Positions 27,313-35,739 of a stretch of 64,000 nucleotides of DNA are shown here, piece by piece. Every line of letters starts with the position of its first letter. The first letter of the stretch is position 1. The position numbers and the translations under genes were made by a program. This stretch comes from Altererythrobacter sp. (GTDB lineage: Bacteria; Pseudomonadota; Alphaproteobacteria; Sphingomonadales; Sphingomonadaceae): the NCBI GenBank assembly GCA_017308255.1, contig JAFKFN010000016.1, forward strand, positions 30,257 through 94,256. The letters run 5' to 3'. The notes under the pieces are model-generated. The model had not been told where the DNA came from, searched no databases, and saw only the letters and a list, made by a program, of their open reading frames with translations.

Positions 27313-27996
27313 ATGGCGAATTACGTGCTGGTCCATGGGGCCTGGGGCGGCGGGCAGGGCTACGATCGAACGGCGGAGGATTTGCGCGCCGCCGGGCATG
27401 ACGTGCTCGTCGCCCGGCTCAGGGGGCTCGGCAGCCGTTCGGACGAATTGCATCCGGGCATCACCCTCACCGATCATATCGACGATGTCTGCGATCAGGT
27501 GGCGCAAGCCGGGATCGACCGCTTCATCCTCGCCGGCCATTCCTATGGAGGCATGGTAGTCACCGGAGTGGCCGCCCGGCTCGGCGGCCGGATCGATGCG
27601 ATCGCCTATATCGACGCTTTCTTCCCCGGCGACGGCCAGTCGCTGTGGGATATCACCGGCGCTTTCGAGCATGCCTGGTATATCGACAGCCAGAAGTTCA
27701 CCCCCGGCCTCGTCGCGCCGATCGGTTCGGTCGACTTCGAGCCCGTGCCCGGGATGGTCGGCCGCCATCCGCTGCTGACGCTGACCGAGGCGGTGCGCTA
27801 TACCGGCGAGGAAGCGAAAATTCCGCGTCGCATCTATATCTTCGCCAATGACTGGCAGCCGACGCCGTTCGCCCGCTTCCACGATCAGCTGCGCGGCGAT
27901 CCGGCTTGGGAATGCCACGAAAGCAAGGCCAGCCACTTCGTCATGGCCGATCAGCCGGAACAGCTGCTGGCAATCCTGCTCGGCCTCGCCGCATGA
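27313..27996 (+). CDS. Alpha/beta hydrolase
   Basis: Single-domain alpha/beta hydrolase of 227 residues, EstC/salicylate-esterase type. It starts 'VLVHGAWGGGQGY' (oxyanion hole HGAW), nucleophile Ser in 'AGHSYGGMV' (about 79), acid region 'FANDWQP', His in 'KASHFVMADQPEQLL'. No signal peptide, so cytoplasmic. Ribosome site GGGAGAGGG before the ATG. Its stop overlaps the start of the next gene (ATGA). Probably hydrolyses a small ester or lactone; substrate unknown. Confidence 0.88.
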   Translation: MANYVLVHGAWGGGQGYDRTAEDLRAAGHDVLVARLRGLGSRSDELHPGITLTDHIDDVCDQVAQAGIDRFILAGHSYGGMVVTGVAARLGGRIDAIAYIDAFFPGDGQSLWDITGAFEHAWYIDSQKFTPGLVAPIGSVDFEPVPGMVGRHPLLTLTEAVRYTGEEAKIPRRIYIFANDWQPTPFARFHDQLRGDPAWECHESKASHFVMADQPEQLLAILLGLAA

Positions 27997-29069
27997 TCCG
28001 CCGCGCGCTGGCGTTGGCCGCCGCCGCCGCGTCCTTCGCTCCATCGGCGGCTCTGGCCCAGCAACCGCCTGCCGACCTGACCACGATGCCGCCCGTGCCG
28101 GCCGATTATGCGCCGGGACGGACCGAATGGGGCGACCCCGATTTGCGGGCGACCTACACGCTCGACATGATCAACACCGGGCGCATTTCCTTTGCGCGGC
28201 CTGATGCGTTCGGCGATCGCTTCTGGCTGACCGAGGCGGAATTCGCCCAGCGCCTGGAAGCGGCGCAGCGGTCCGATGCCGCCTATTCCGAGGAAAGCTC
28301 GCGCGGAACCAGCGGTCTAGAAGCGTGGATGCGGGCGGAGCCCTTCGCCCGGCGCACCTCGATGCTGGTCAGCCCGGTCGATGGGAAGCTGCCCGCGCTG
28401 CGGCCCGAGGCGGAGGAGCTGCGCAAGGCCGGCCGGTCGAGCTGGGTCACCGAGGGCCGCACTTATGACTGGATCGACGATTTCGACACCTGGGACCGTT
28501 GCATCACGCGCGGCTTTCCCGCCTCGATGCTGCCGTTCCGCTACAACAACGGCATCCGCCTGTTCCAGGCGCCCGGCTATGTCGTGGTGCATTTCGAGAT
28601 GCTGGGCGATCGGATCATCCCGCTTACCCGTGCCGATCACTGGCCGGCCGCACTCGAATCCTGGATGGGCAGCAGTCTCGGCCACTGGGAAGGCAATACC
28701 CTGGTGGTCGAAACCACCAATATAAAGACCGGCGACGGAACCACGCGCGATGTCTATCGCCGCGCCGCTTCGCCGCTCAACGTCGCCACCGGCGTGCAGT
28801 CCAACAACGCCATCCCGGTCAGCGACCAGGCCCGCGTGCTCGAACGGTTCACCCGCACGGGGCCGGGCGCGCTGGTCTATGAGCTGACCTATTCGGACCC
28901 GGCGGTATTCACCGCCCCGTGGACCGCGCGGATCACCTGGACGCGCGATGACGATTACCAGTTCTTCGAATACGCCTGCCACGAAGGCAACGTCTCCATC
29001 CGCAACCACATCAACGCCTCCCGTGCCGAGCGGCGGGAGGCGGCGGCGGGCAGTGGCGGGCGCCCGTGA
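27993..29069 (+). CDS. Secreted protein of unknown function
   Basis: 358 residues; start at 27993 chosen for the ATGA overlap and a clear signal peptide (MIRRALALAAAAASFAPSAA, cleaved near ALAQ). The motifs 'HWEGNTLVVETTNI' and 'FHxEMLGDRIIPL'-like text belong to a group of secreted proteins frequent in sphingomonads and other aromatic degraders, for which I know no function. 'DWIDDFDTWDRCITRG' contains one of two cysteines that might pair with 'EYACHEG'. Translationally coupled to the alpha/beta hydrolase and to the NUDIX gene. Periplasmic binding or hydrolytic roles are both possible. Confidence 0.75.
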   Translation: MIRRALALAAAAASFAPSAALAQQPPADLTTMPPVPADYAPGRTEWGDPDLRATYTLDMINTGRISFARPDAFGDRFWLTEAEFAQRLEAAQRSDAAYSEESSRGTSGLEAWMRAEPFARRTSMLVSPVDGKLPALRPEAEELRKAGRSSWVTEGRTYDWIDDFDTWDRCITRGFPASMLPFRYNNGIRLFQAPGYVVVHFEMLGDRIIPLTRADHWPAALESWMGSSLGHWEGNTLVVETTNIKTGDGTTRDVYRRAASPLNVATGVQSNNAIPVSDQARVLERFTRTGPGALVYELTYSDPAVFTAPWTARITWTRDDDYQFFEYACHEGNVSIRNHINASRAERREAAAGSGGRP

Positions 29070-29518
29070 AGCACAGCGCCGGCGTGCTGCTCCATCGCCG
29101 CACGCCGGCCTTGGAAGTGCTGCTGGTGCATCCCGGCGGGCCCTACTGGCAGCGCAAGGATCGCGGCGCCTGGCAGATTCCCAAGGGTGAGATCGAGCCC
29201 GGTGAGGACCCGGAAACGGCCGCCCGGCGCGAAACCGAAGAGGAGCTTGGCGTGGCCCTCGCCGGCGCACTGCGGCCCCTGGGCGATGTGCGCCAGGCCG
29301 GCGGCAAGTGGGTGACGGCGTTCACGCTTGAACAGGACCTCGATCCCGCCGCGATCCGCAGCAATATGTTCGAGATCGAATGGCCGCCGCGCAGCGGCAC
29401 GCTGCAAAGCTTCCCCGAAGTATCCGCCGCGCGCTGGCTCGCTGTCGAGGAAGCCCGCCGGATCATGCTGCCAAGCCAATGCCCTTTCCTCTACCGTCTG
29501 GTCGCGCTGGTGGGCTGA
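29066..29518 (+). CDS. NUDIX hydrolase
   Basis: 150 residues; GTG start 29066 overlapping the upstream stop (GTGA). The complete Nudix box runs from 'GEIEPGEDPETAARRE' to 'TEEELGV' (about 41-63), matching GX5EX7REUXEEXGU. 'GGPYWQRKDRGAWQIPKG' is the diagnostic lead-in of the group whose members hydrolyse diadenosine polyphosphates or nucleoside diphosphate derivatives. Cytoplasmic. Last gene of the short coupled run before the Mn riboswitch. Confidence 0.9.
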   Translation: MKHSAGVLLHRRTPALEVLLVHPGGPYWQRKDRGAWQIPKGEIEPGEDPETAARRETEEELGVALAGALRPLGDVRQAGGKWVTAFTLEQDLDPAAIRSNMFEIEWPPRSGTLQSFPEVSAARWLAVEEARRIMLPSQCPFLYRLVALVG

Positions 29519-29570
29519 CGGCGCGGGCAAGCACCTTGCGCCGAGGCGTCCGCTCGCCTAGGGAGCGCGC

Positions 29571-29684
29571 GTCATCTGGGGAGTAGCCCGCCGTCCGCCT
29601 GGACGGTTCCCCGCGTCAACATGCTTGGCCGAGAGGCCATGGCGCGGGGAGGACGGATCGTTCCGTCCCGGCGAGACCAATGGC
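29571..29684 (+). promoter_or_regulatory. Mn2+-sensing yybP-ykoY riboswitch
   Basis: Matches the known aptamer layout. The first conserved loop GGGGAGTAGC is at 29578-29587 and the second internal motif GTCAACATGC at 29615-29624. The closing strand GGCGAGACCAATGGC is at 29670-29684, pairing back to CATCTGG (29573-29579). Helices are visible: CCGTCC/GGACGG (29591-29606), CCCCGCG/CGCGGGG (29609-29615 with 29643-29649), TGGCC/GGCCA (29626-29639) and GGACGGA/TCCGTCC (29651-29668). It lies 73 bases upstream of a GDT1-family Mn exporter, the textbook target. An ATG within it (29680) is not the real start. Confidence 0.9.
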
Positions 29685-29757
29685 ATCGCGCGACCGCCTG
29701 CCGGGCGGAGTGGCGCGGTGGCATTGCGTTCTCGTTCCGCCCGGCGCCGGAAACCCG

Positions 29758-30321
29758 ATGGAAGCCTTTCTCACCTCCGCCCTGCTCGTCGCCGTCGCCG
29801 AGATCGGGGACAAGACCATGCTGCTGGCGATCGTGCTCGCCACGCGCTTTCGCAAGCCGCTGCCGATCGTGCTGGGCATCCTTTTCGCGACGCTGGCCAA
29901 TCATGCGCTGGCGGCGTTCGCCGGAAAGTTCGTGGCCGATCTCGTGCAGGGCACGTGGTTCAACGTGGCCGTGGCGCTGTCGTTCATCGCCATGGGCCTG
30001 TGGACCCTGATTCCCGACAAGCTCGACGAAGACGAACGCCCTCGAAGCCATGGCGGCGCCTTCCTGACCACGCTGGTGGCGTTCTTCCTGGTGGAGATCG
30101 GCGACAAGACACAGATCGCCACTCTCGCGCTAGGCGCGCGGTTCGAGAACGTCGCTCTGGTGACGGCCGGCACCACGCTGGGCATGATGATCGCCAACGT
30201 GCCGGCGGTCCTGCTCGGCCATCAGCTGGTGAAGCGCATTTCGCTGACTACGGTGAACCGCATCGCCGCCGTGCTGTTCATGGGCGCCGGCCTGTGGATG
30301 CTGTGGGACGTGCTCGGCTGA
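29758..30321 (+). CDS. GDT1/TMEM165 (UPF0016) family Mn2+ exporter
   Basis: Inner-membrane cation transporter of 187 residues with about six helices. The two family signatures 'EIGDKTMLLAI' (about 16) and 'EIGDKTQIAT' (about 117) are both present, marking the internal duplication. Start at 29758 (MEAFLTS), which puts the first helix at the N-terminus; an upstream in-frame ATG falls inside the riboswitch and is rejected. Bacterial members such as MneA export manganese, and the Mn riboswitch here supports that role. Convergent with the GST gene five bases downstream. Confidence 0.92.
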   Translation: MEAFLTSALLVAVAEIGDKTMLLAIVLATRFRKPLPIVLGILFATLANHALAAFAGKFVADLVQGTWFNVAVALSFIAMGLWTLIPDKLDEDERPRSHGGAFLTTLVAFFLVEIGDKTQIATLALGARFENVALVTAGTTLGMMIANVPAVLLGHQLVKRISLTTVNRIAAVLFMGAGLWMLWDVLG

Positions 30322-30326
30322 CGGCC

Positions 30327-31121
30327 TCAGTCCAGGCGTGAAAGGATGCGGATGAAATCGGGCCGGGCTCTATGGCCGTCGGCCAGCATCCTTTCGCGCA
30401 AGTCCTCCGGCAGATAGTCGAACAGCGCCGGACCGAAGCTCGGCCGTGCCTTCACCGCCGCGAACCAGCGTGCGAAATGGGTGCAATCCTCCCACATCGG
30501 CGAGAGACCGAGCATCTCCAGCCGGTTGGCATAAGGGGTGAGGCCGAGATCCGCGAGCGAATACGCCTCGCCCGCCAGCCACTCCCGCTCCGCCAGCGTC
30601 GCATTCATCGCGCGCACCATCCGCTGGAACGTGCCCAGGGCCTCGGCCACGTCGGGCGCGTCGAAGCCGTCGTGAATCCAGCGCCGCTTGCGCGCGCGCC
30701 AGGCCGGATGGGGATCGGCCGCGATATGCTCTTCCACCGCCTCCGGCCCGCGCGCCAGGATCGCGTGCCGGTGCGAGGTGACATAAGTGACCGGGCGCAC
30801 CGCCGGGTGGATTTCCTCGTCCACCAGCTTGGTCCACAGCCGCATCCGCGCCTGGCCCAGCGGATCGAGCGGCCGCAGCGCGGGCCCGCCGAAGGCCTGA
30901 TCGACATATTCGCAGATCACCGTGCTTTCGGTGAGGATCGCGCCGTTATGCACGAGCACCGGCACCGCGCCGCGCGGATTGATCGCCAGGAAGGCCGGAT
31001 CGAACTGCTCGCCGGCCAGCAGGTCGATGTAATGCCCGGTCCATTCCACCCCCTTCTCGGCCAGCGCCAGCCGCACCTTGGCGGCGCAGACGGAAGAGCC
31101 ATGGTGATAGAGTTCGAGCAT
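30327..31121 (-). CDS. Glutathione S-transferase (LigF-like class, second copy)
   Basis: 264 residues. N-terminal thioredoxin-like domain starts 'LELYHHGSSVCAAKVRLAL' with Ser/Cys at the site used for glutathione activation; 'INPRGAVPVLVHNG' (cis-Pro) and 'LTESTVICEYVD' (glutathione binding). The C-terminal domain has 'EAYSLADLGLTPYA'. From memory the overall pattern follows the GST class that includes LigF, but it is more distant from LigF than the 22284 gene. It is 9 kb from that cluster and probably not co-transcribed with it. Detoxification or ether cleavage possible. Confidence 0.86.
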   Translation of the reverse strand: MLELYHHGSSVCAAKVRLALAEKGVEWTGHYIDLLAGEQFDPAFLAINPRGAVPVLVHNGAILTESTVICEYVDQAFGGPALRPLDPLGQARMRLWTKLVDEEIHPAVRPVTYVTSHRHAILARGPEAVEEHIAADPHPAWRARKRRWIHDGFDAPDVAEALGTFQRMVRAMNATLAEREWLAGEAYSLADLGLTPYANRLEMLGLSPMWEDCTHFARWFAAVKARPSFGPALFDYLPEDLRERMLADGHRARPDFIRILSRLD

Positions 31122-31133
31122 TGCCGCCTGCGG

Positions 31134-31238
31134 CTAGCGCCAACCCACTTCGCGGGCAAACGCTTCCGCTTCGGCCTGCGGGCGGCGCAAGTCATCCGCC
31201 GCCATGCTTACGAGTTCATGGGCGAGGGTTTCTTTCAT
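31134..31238 (-). CDS. Possible small protein, 34 aa
   Basis: ATG 31238 to TAG 31134 encodes MKETLAHELVSMAADDLRRP plus 14 residues, a charged amphipathic helix. It fits in the 133-base gap between two same-strand genes and would be co-transcribed. No Shine-Dalgarno is seen, so it may be chance. Confidence 0.3.
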   Translation of the reverse strand: MKETLAHELVSMAADDLRRPQAEAEAFAREVGWR

Positions 31239-31254
31239 GCGCGTTTGCGCGATG

Positions 31255-32265
31255 TCAGCGCCGATTCAGCGCCGCTTCGCTTTCGGCCATGAGGCTGGCG
31301 ATGATGTCGGCCACGGGCTCTTCCTTCGTCACCATGCCGACTGATTGCCCGGCCATCAGGCTGCCGTGCTCGATGTCGCCGTCGATCACCGCACGGCGCA
31401 GCGCGCCGGCCCAATAGCGTTCGATCTGGAGCTGCGCCTCGGCCATCTCTACGCTGCCCTGGTCGAGCAGGTTCGCGACTTCGCGCTGCTTGGTGTTGAA
31501 CAGATCGCTGCCCTTGTTCTTCAGCGCGCGAACCGGGATCACCGGCAGGCGCGGATCGATCTGCACGCTGGCCACCGCATCGCGGGCGCCGGCGCGGAAG
31601 AACGCCTTCTTGAAATCGGGATGGGCGATGGATTCGGTCGCGCAGGCGAAGCGGGTGCCCAGTTGCACGCCGGCCGCGCCCATTTCCAGATAGCCGGCAA
31701 TCGCTTCGCCCCGGCCGATCCCGCCGGCGACAAACACCAGATGCTCCTCGGCCAGCTCGGGCAGGATCTCCTGCGCCAGCACGCTGGTGGACACGGGGCC
31801 GATGTGCCCGCCGGCTTCCATCCCCTCGATCACCAGTGCGTCGCCGCCCGATCGCAGCAGCTTCTTGGCCAGCGCCAGCGTGGGGGCGAAGACGATCACT
31901 TTCGCGCCGAAGCCCTTGATCGCCTCCACGCTGCCCTTGGGCGGGATGCCGCCGGCCAGCACCACATGGCCGACGCCGTGCCGCCCGCAGACTTCGATCA
32001 GCTCGAAGAGCTGCGGGTGCATGGTGATCAGGTTCACGCCGAAGGGCTTTGTGGTGAGCGCCTTGGTGGCGGCGATTTCGGCATCGAGCAGATCCGGCGT
32101 CATCGCCCCGCAGGCGATCACGCCGAAGCCGCCGGCATTGCTGATCGCGGCCACCAGGTTGTGCTCGGAAACCCAGCTCATCGCTCCGCAGAGGATCGCA
32201 TACTGGCTGCCGAAGAACTCGGCGCCCCGGTGCATCAGGGCCTCGGTCTTGGGATAGGCTGTCAT
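31255..32265 (-). CDS. Nitronate monooxygenase family flavoprotein
   Basis: FMN-dependent TIM-barrel enzyme of 336 residues. 'QYAILCGAMSWVSEHNLVAA' (split N-terminal motif), 'ISNAGGFGVIA', 'VIEGMEAGGHIG' (catalytic His) and phosphate-binding 'VAGGIGRGEAIAGYL' and 'GAAGVQLGTRF'. Oxidises alkyl nitronates or propionate-3-nitronate; some relatives are enoyl reductases. Start ATG 32265 preferred over an upstream TTG (32277). Cytoplasmic. Upstream of the small orf and the GST on the same strand. Confidence 0.9.
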   Translation of the reverse strand: MTAYPKTEALMHRGAEFFGSQYAILCGAMSWVSEHNLVAAISNAGGFGVIACGAMTPDLLDAEIAATKALTTKPFGVNLITMHPQLFELIEVCGRHGVGHVVLAGGIPPKGSVEAIKGFGAKVIVFAPTLALAKKLLRSGGDALVIEGMEAGGHIGPVSTSVLAQEILPELAEEHLVFVAGGIGRGEAIAGYLEMGAAGVQLGTRFACATESIAHPDFKKAFFRAGARDAVASVQIDPRLPVIPVRALKNKGSDLFNTKQREVANLLDQGSVEMAEAQLQIERYWAGALRRAVIDGDIEHGSLMAGQSVGMVTKEEPVADIIASLMAESEAALNRR

Positions 32266-32441
32266 GGCGGCTTTCAAGCGGAAACGGGCAAAAGTGCGCG
32301 CGCTTTAGGGGAGCGAGAGCGCAGCGGCAAGAAGGGGCGCGCGCAGCGGCGGGATGGCGGCGCGGCCCACCGCGTTCCGCCTTGACAGCGCCGGCGGTTT
32401 GGGATGAGCGTGGGCGGGCTGTTCAGCAAGGGGCACAGGAG

Positions 32442-32876
32442 ATGCGGGGGGTTTTCATGATGGTTGCGGCGGGCGCCGCAGCATTGGCCGCCGTGCCGGT
32501 TTCGGCCGACGAATGGTCCGATCAGGTGCAGAGCCTGATAGAGGCCGCGGCGGAGACCTATCTCGAAAACGGCTATCACTATGGCGGCTATTCGCATGAA
32601 GGCTCGCTGAAGGATGGGGGGAGCGAACAGCTCACCATCCGCATCGGCGCCGGCATGGAAACCCAGCTCATCGGCGCCTGCGACACCGATTGCAGCGATT
32701 TCGACCTGACGCTCTACGATTCCTCGGGCAGGCAAGTGGCATCCGACCTCGAGCTGGACGATTTCCCGATCGTCTCGATCTCGCCGCGCAAGGATGGGGT
32801 CTATACGATCATGGTGCAGATGATCGATTGCGAAACCGATCCCTGCCGCTACGCGATCCAGCAATTCGTCAAATAG
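32442..32876 (+). CDS. Exported protein of unknown function, 144 aa
   Basis: Signal peptide MRGVFMMVAAGAAALAAVPV, cleaved near VSA-DE. AAGGGG eight bases upstream supports ATG 32442 (ATG 32457 is an alternative). The mature part contains two Cys pairs, 'GACDTDCSDF' and 'IDCETDPCRY', likely disulfides, and a beta-rich body 'FDLTLYDSSGRQV' that recalls PPC-type (bacterial pre-peptidase C-terminal) domains. Probably a small periplasmic beta-sandwich protein. No partner can be named. Confidence 0.72.
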   Translation: MRGVFMMVAAGAAALAAVPVSADEWSDQVQSLIEAAAETYLENGYHYGGYSHEGSLKDGGSEQLTIRIGAGMETQLIGACDTDCSDFDLTLYDSSGRQVASDLELDDFPIVSISPRKDGVYTIMVQMIDCETDPCRYAIQQFVK

Positions 32877-32944
32877 GCGCCGCCCCGGGGGTGGGTGTGT
32901 GTGCGATCGGCTGGCCGATCGCTGCTTTCGCGCGTTGGAGCGGC

Positions 32945-33169
32945 ATGCCTTCGAGCGTGATCCGCCGCTTCGCCTACGATCCCTCTCGCCGTGCGCTCGA
33001 CATCGAATTCGTCAGCGGACGGCGCTATCGCTACGCGGCCGTGCCCGCGCCGATCGTCGCCGCGTTTCGCAAGGCTGTTTCGAAAGGGCGCTTTTTCAAC
33101 AGTCGGATCCGTGATCGCTTCGCTTTCGTCGAGCTGGAACCAGCGCCTGGCGATGGGGACGGTGCCTAG
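32945..33169 (+). CDS. KTSC domain protein
   Basis: 74 residues consisting almost entirely of a KTSC domain: 'SSVIRRFAYDPSRRALDIEF', 'GRRYRYAAVP', 'SKGRFFNSRIRDRF'. KTSC domains are small (about 60 residues) and sometimes fused to lysyl-tRNA synthetases; function is not established. The start at 32945 is the only one giving the canonical MPSSVI beginning. Independent gene here. Confidence 0.82.
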   Translation: MPSSVIRRFAYDPSRRALDIEFVSGRRYRYAAVPAPIVAAFRKAVSKGRFFNSRIRDRFAFVELEPAPGDGDGA

Positions 33170-33240
33170 CCGGGCAGTATTTGCGCCGGGCGCTGGAACA
33201 CCGCCGCGCCTGCGGCGTCATGCCAGCGAAGGAGCCTGCG

Positions 33241-33393
33241 ATGCCTGTGGAAACCACCCATGCCGACCGCGAGCGCGAACTCGCGGCCCTGCTTGACCTG
33301 TTCGCCCGCCAGCCGGAGCGCGAATGGCCGGAGGAACGCCGCCGCGTGGCGGTGCTGCAACGGATGCTGGCGGCGGAGCAGGCGGCCGCCTGA
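33241..33393 (+). CDS. Small charged helical protein, 50 aa
   Basis: ATG 33241 with AAGGAG seven bases upstream. The protein is highly charged and helical ('DRERELAALLDLFARQPERE', 'EERRRVAVLQRMLAAEQ'), a probable coiled-coil. No family recognised. It precedes argB by 78 bases on the same strand. Confidence 0.6.
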   Translation: MPVETTHADRERELAALLDLFARQPEREWPEERRRVAVLQRMLAAEQAAA

Positions 33394-33471
33394 CTTCGCG
33401 CCCGGCGGGCGGTCGGCGCGCGCGATTACGGCCATTGCCAGCCCGGAGGACAGACCTTAAGGCGCGGCGCC

Positions 33472-34371
33472 ATGGACGCGGCCCGTGACAAGCTGATGCT
33501 CGCCAAGGCGGAGACGCTGATCGAGGCGCTGCCTTATTTCCAGCGCTATGCCGGTTGCAGCTTCGTGGTGAAATACGGCGGCCACGCCATGGGCGATCCC
33601 GAAGCCGCGCGCGATTTCGCCGAAGACATCGTGCTGCTAAAGGCCGTGGGGATCAATCCGGTGGTGGTCCACGGCGGCGGCCCGCAGATCGGGGCCATGC
33701 TGAAGAAGCTGGGCGTCGAAAGCACGTTCGTGGACGGCCTGCGAGTGACCGACAAGGTGACCGCCGAAGTGGCCGAGATGGTCCTGTCGGGCGCGATCAA
33801 CAAGGAACTGGTCGGCTGGATCGCGGGCGCGGGCGGCAAGGCCATCGGCATTTCCGGCAAGGACGGCGGGCTGATGGTGGCCAGCAAGGTCACGCGCACC
33901 ACGCGCGATCCCGACAGCCAGATAGAGCAGGCGGTGGATCTCGGCTTTGTGGGGGAACCGCAGACGATCGACACTACCATCCTGGAAACCGCCAGCCGCG
34001 CGGGCATGATCCCGGTGGTGGCGCCGATCGCCGCCGGGGCCGATGGGCACACTTACAACATCAACGCCGATACGATGGCCGGGGCCATTGCCGGCGCGCT
34101 CGGCGCCAAGCGCCTGTTCCTGCTCACCGATGTCGCCGGCGTGCTCGACAAGGAAAGCCATCTGCTCACCGATCTCACCCCGGCGGACATCGCCCGCCTG
34201 AAGGCGGATGGCACGATCAGCGGCGGCATGATCCCCAAGCTGGAAACCTGCGTGAACGCGGTGGAAGCGGGTTGCGAGGCGGCGGTCGTGCTCGATGGCC
34301 GGGTGGGCCATGCCATGCTGCTGGAATTCTTCACCAGCCGCGGCGCCGGCACGCTGGTGCGCGCCGCCTGA
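33472..34371 (+). CDS. argB: Acetylglutamate kinase
   Basis: Second step of arginine synthesis: phosphorylates N-acetylglutamate with ATP. 299 residues, normal size. Amino-acid kinase signatures: '[11 protein letters not shown]' (about 27-37), '[13 protein letters not shown]', '[20 protein letters not shown]', '[20 protein letters not shown]' and 'TDVAGVL'. Cytoplasmic. The N-terminal '[20 protein letters not shown]' helix is the type found in arginine-inhibited hexameric enzymes. Followed 149 bases later by mreB, so probably a separate unit. No other arg genes are in the window. Confidence 0.96.
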   Translation: MDAARDKLMLAKAETLIEALPYFQRYAGCSFVVKYGGHAMGDPEAARDFAEDIVLLKAVGINPVVVHGGGPQIGAMLKKLGVESTFVDGLRVTDKVTAEVAEMVLSGAINKELVGWIAGAGGKAIGISGKDGGLMVASKVTRTTRDPDSQIEQAVDLGFVGEPQTIDTTILETASRAGMIPVVAPIAAGADGHTYNINADTMAGAIAGALGAKRLFLLTDVAGVLDKESHLLTDLTPADIARLKADGTISGGMIPKLETCVNAVEAGCEAAVVLDGRVGHAMLLEFFTSRGAGTLVRAA

Positions 34372-34520
34372 CAGGGGTGAGCGGCCGGCCGCTCGGCTGG
34401 ACGCCTTCCAGCCACCGCCTGTCGATCACTCTCGCGCCCCGCCGCCCGGTTCACCTGACAGACAGGAATGTAGCACGAACGCGGATCAGCGCATCCGCGC
34501 CGGGCTGAGACGGATTTTCG

Positions 34521-35564
34521 ATGTCGTTCATGGGGTTCTTGCCGCTTCGCGCGGCGGATTTGGCTATTGACCTGGGCACCGCCAACACGGTTGTCTATGT
34601 GCAGGGGCACGGCATCGTGCTGGCCGAACCCTCGGTCGTCACCATGGAAACCGTGAACGGCATCCGCAGCGTCCGCGCCGTGGGCGACGACGCCAAGCTG
34701 ATGATGGGCAAGACGCCCGACAACGTCGAAACCATCCGCCCGCTGCGCTTCGGGGTCATCGCCGATCTCGAAATCGCCGAGCAGATGATCAAGCATTTCA
34801 TGGCCAAGGCCAAGACTCAGGCCGGCATTCGACTGCGCGGCAGCCCGGAAGTCGTGATCTGCGTGCCTTCGGGTTCCACGGTGGTGGAACGGCGCGCGAT
34901 CCGCGATGCCGCTTCCAACGCGGGCGCGCGCAAGGTCTCGCTGATCGACGAGCCGATGGCCGCGGCGATCGGCGCGGACCTGCCGGTCACCCGGCCGATC
35001 GGCTCCATGGTGGTGGATATCGGCGGCGGTTCGACCGAAGTCGGCGTGTTGTCGGTCGGCGGTTTGTCGGTGAGCCTTTCAGTGCGCATCGGCGGCGATC
35101 AGATGGACGATGCGATCGCCGCTTACGTGCGGCGTAACCACAACCTCGTCATCGGCGAAGCCACGGCCGAACGGGTCAAGTTCAATATCGGCGCCGCCAT
35201 GCTCGCCGAAGGCACCGGGCGCGAGGCCAAAGTCCGCGGGCGCGACGTGGTGCGCGGCGTGCCGACCGAAAAGACCGTGAACGAGGCGGAAATCGTCGAG
35301 GCCTTGTCAGAGACGGTCAGCCAGATCGTCGAGGCGGTGCGCCGCGCGCTGGAGATCACCGCCCCCGAAATCGCCGCCGACATCATCGAAGGCGGCATCG
35401 TGCTGACCGGCGGCGGCTCGCTGCTGCCGGGGCTGGACACCGTGCTGATGCGGGAAACCGGCCTCCCGGTGGTCCGCGCCGACGATCCGCTCAATTGCGT
35501 CGCCCGCGGCGCCGGGCGCGCGCTGGACGAACTCGAATATCGCGGCGTGCTCTATCCGATTTAG
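34521..35564 (+). CDS. mreB: Rod-shape protein MreB (actin-like)
   Basis: Cytoskeletal ATPase guiding lateral wall synthesis, 347 residues. Actin-fold motifs: 'DLAIDLGTANTVVYV' (phosphate 1), 'MVVDIGGGSTEVGVLS' (phosphate 2), 'IVLTGGGSLLPGLD' (adenosine). The N-terminal 'MSFMGFLPL' could be the amphipathic membrane-binding helix. Full length. Unlike the usual mreBCD-pbpA-rodA order, the next genes are a repeat and the PLP protein on the other strand, so this is a stand-alone mreB, possibly a second copy in the genome. Confidence 0.93.
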   Translation: MSFMGFLPLRAADLAIDLGTANTVVYVQGHGIVLAEPSVVTMETVNGIRSVRAVGDDAKLMMGKTPDNVETIRPLRFGVIADLEIAEQMIKHFMAKAKTQAGIRLRGSPEVVICVPSGSTVVERRAIRDAASNAGARKVSLIDEPMAAAIGADLPVTRPIGSMVVDIGGGSTEVGVLSVGGLSVSLSVRIGGDQMDDAIAAYVRRNHNLVIGEATAERVKFNIGAAMLAEGTGREAKVRGRDVVRGVPTEKTVNEAEIVEALSETVSQIVEAVRRALEITAPEIAADIIEGGIVLTGGGSLLPGLDTVLMRETGLPVVRADDPLNCVARGAGRALDELEYRGVLYPI

Positions 35565-35629
35565 GGGATGGCCGTCCTTGGCTGAAATATGCCGGCCTCA
35601 ACACCTCTATTCGTCCTCAACGCCTATAT

Positions 35630-35710
35630 TCGTCATTGCGAGCGTAGCGAAGCAATCCCGGGCGACAGTGCAATACGCTCTGGATTGCTTCGCTACGCTC
35701 GCAATGACGA
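35630..35710. repeat. Long intergenic palindrome, family A (copy 2)
   Basis: Arms TCGTCATTGCGAGCGTAGCG and complement, nearly identical to 4462-4541 with a different centre. Lies between the convergent mreB and PLP-protein genes. Confidence 0.85.
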
Positions 35711-35739
35711 GTTAGGGAAGGCGATGCGTATTATTCGCG

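Noticed and set aside
29680-29757. Upstream ATG as the start of the Mn exporter
   Set aside because: It lies inside the riboswitch P1 strand and adds a non-membrane, Arg/Pro-rich lead.
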